Part shown: one piece after another, positions 5,887 to 6,643 of the stretch
Numbering within the stretch: position 1 is the stretch's first letter
Layout: every line of letters begins with the position of its first letter
Assembly: GCA_019056875.1 (NCBI GenBank)
Contig: DXJA01000377.1
Location: 1-6,643, forward strand
Origin: Candidatus Jordarchaeum madagascarense
Lineage (GTDB): Archaea > Asgardarchaeota > Jordiarchaeia > Jordiarchaeales > Jordiarchaeaceae
Reading direction: 5' to 3'
Length of the DNA stretch: 6,643 nucleotides
Made by a program: the position numbers and the translations under genes
Notes under the pieces: generated by a model
What the model was told of the DNA's origin: nothing
Seen by the model: the letters and a program-made list of their open reading frames with translations, nothing else
Database searches by the model: none

Positions 5887-5963
5887 CTAATAGGACAGCT
5901 AAGCATGATTCAATGCAGTGAGCCTGCGAACATGAACCTCCTACTGCTTATTAGGTATCCTGA
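5871..5963 (-). terminator. Inverted repeat with T-tract downstream of the hydrolase; possible structured 3' end
   Basis: GATACCTAATA (5882-5892) and TATTAGGTATC (5949-5959) pair perfectly over 11 bp. With one bulged base, TCA/TGA (5879-5881 with 5961-5963) extends this to 14 bp. The loop of about 56 bases contains a small GCAT/ATGC hairpin (5903-5916). Reading on the minus strand, the stem ends at 5879 and T5 follows at 5875-5871. It lies 27 bases past the hydrolase stop, so a transcript 3' end is plausible. The loop is long for a simple terminator. A small RNA, or a short element with terminal repeats, are alternatives. Confidence 0.4.
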
Positions 5964-5990
5964 TAGAGATTAAACTGTATAACTGATGGT

Positions 5991-6643
5991 TTACGCAATC
6001 TTTGTCAGCCATTCACCAATATGTGGAAAAACATCTACTGGTGCATGGATTCCTATTGGTGCATCTATGTGAGCTCCTTCCACGAAGTAATATTCGTCAT
6101 ACATGTTGTGTGTTTTTCCGTTTATGTAGTCCTCGATTATTTGAGTTGAATTAACGAGGTCCAGGAAATTATTTTGCATCGTTGCAAGGATTGTTATCAT
6201 TGGAACACTCATTTTTTGCATATTATTAATGTAGTAGTAATAGCCGTCCCGGGAGCGTGGATTTGGTGGTTCTACCAGAAATTGATTCCAGAATCCATTC
6301 TTGAAGAACTCTCTCATAGTGTTTTGCCAGGCAAAATCAAGGTACTGAGCGATAGTGCGAAGGTAGATGCTATCCAGTGCATAAGCCATATAGAAATAGC
6401 CTAACTCTGGAGTCAGGTTATCTACATCCATGTTCAGAATATTCGTAATTAGATCCTTTAGTTCTGGTCCTAATTGCTCTAATAGTGTTACCATTAACTG
6501 GATTAACGAAAGGTCTCCGGTTCCGTCAAGAGTTTCCAGAATTGACCTAATATCGATATAAAGATCAGTATCGAGTAGTTTCCAGAATAAATAGTTGTCA
6601 AGCAAGTCGGTAACGACTGGTATGCCTGCGGGCTCTAGTGCTA
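5991..6643 (-). CDS. Alpha/beta-hydrolase, C-terminal part (5' end outside window)
   Basis: The frame is open to the window edge. Codons before the first possible start (TTG 6605) read ALEPAGIPVVTDLLDNY, which continues the protein naturally, so the gene begins beyond 6643 and TTG 6605 is not the start. About 217 residues are visible. The middle is a helical lid or cap (LLEQLGPELKDLI, AYALDSIYLRTIAQY), with an aromatic stretch DGYYYYINNM. The end is the last part of a hydrolase core: VPMITILATMQNN (strand), FLDLVNS, GKTHNMYDEYYFVEGAHID (strand and catalytic His, codon 6071-6069), then DAPIGIHAPVDVFPHIGEWL, the final helix. The nucleophile elbow (GxSxG) would lie outside the window. The catalytic acid is probably the Asp at 6161-6159, though a usual GxxD is not seen. 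A lipase/esterase-like enzyme is the best guess; the substrate is unknown. Confidence 0.75.
   Translation of the reverse strand, partial: ALEPAGIPVVTDLLDNYLFWKLLDTDLYIDIRSILETLDGTGDLSLIQLMVTLLEQLGPELKDLITNILNMDVDNLTPELGYFYMAYALDSIYLRTIAQYLDFAWQNTMREFFKNGFWNQFLVEPPNPRSRDGYYYYINNMQKMSVPMITILATMQNNFLDLVNSTQIIEDYINGKTHNMYDEYYFVEGAHIDAPIGIHAPVDVFPHIGEWLTKIA

Noticed and set aside
5882..5990. tRNA or box C/D guide RNA in the inverted-repeat region
   Set aside because: There is no TTCRA-type T-arm or seven-bp acceptor stem. TGATAGA and CTGA elements are present by eye but too close together and without C'/D' boxes.
6174..6404. Plus-strand 76-codon ORF antisense to the hydrolase
   Set aside because: It is antisense to a region that clearly encodes the hydrolase cap and core, and has no supporting signals of its own.

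Overview
The window looks archaeal. Two minus-strand genes are preceded by TATA boxes of the archaeal type (CTTTATATA and TTTATAAG), each followed at the expected distance by a Shine-Dalgarno site. A Ras/Rab-like small GTPase with a DxGG switch II is also of a kind common in archaea such as Bathyarchaeia and the Asgard group. I cannot place the organism more precisely from one window.

Layout. Positions 1-411 are AT-rich, without an intact gene. They hold a possible terminator, a short protein-like open stretch that may be a gene remnant, and the promoter and leader of the first operon. On the plus strand, 412-1691 is a two-gene operon joined by a one-base TAATG overlap: a small GTPase, then an unrecognised protein with a CxxC N-terminus. 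A convergent intergenic gap (1692-1910) follows. From 1911 to the window end everything lies on the minus strand: a 954-residue protein with a right-handed beta-helix, a von Willebrand factor A domain and beta-sandwich modules (1911-4775); a class I SAM-dependent methyltransferase (4953-5552); a 438-base gap; and the 3' part of an alpha/beta-hydrolase cut by the window end (5991-6643).

The gap at 5553-5990 is the most interesting non-genic stretch. Read on the minus strand with one -1 shift, it encodes what looks like the last ~70 residues of a Rad50/SMC-like ATPase, including the H-loop histidine. It abuts an 11-bp inverted repeat enclosing about 56 bases. I read this as a decayed gene whose upstream part has been lost.

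Working together: the GTPase and its overlapping partner are probably one functional unit, a switch plus an effector or regulator. The methyltransferase and the beta-helix/VWA gene each have their own promoter, so the minus-strand genes need not form one pathway. I see no convincing new defence or mobile system. The items most worth checking are the GTPase module (Glu at the Gln61 position, overlapping leader ORF, partner with a sharp internal codon-use switch), the beta-helix/VWA protein without a signal peptide, and the ATPase remnant.
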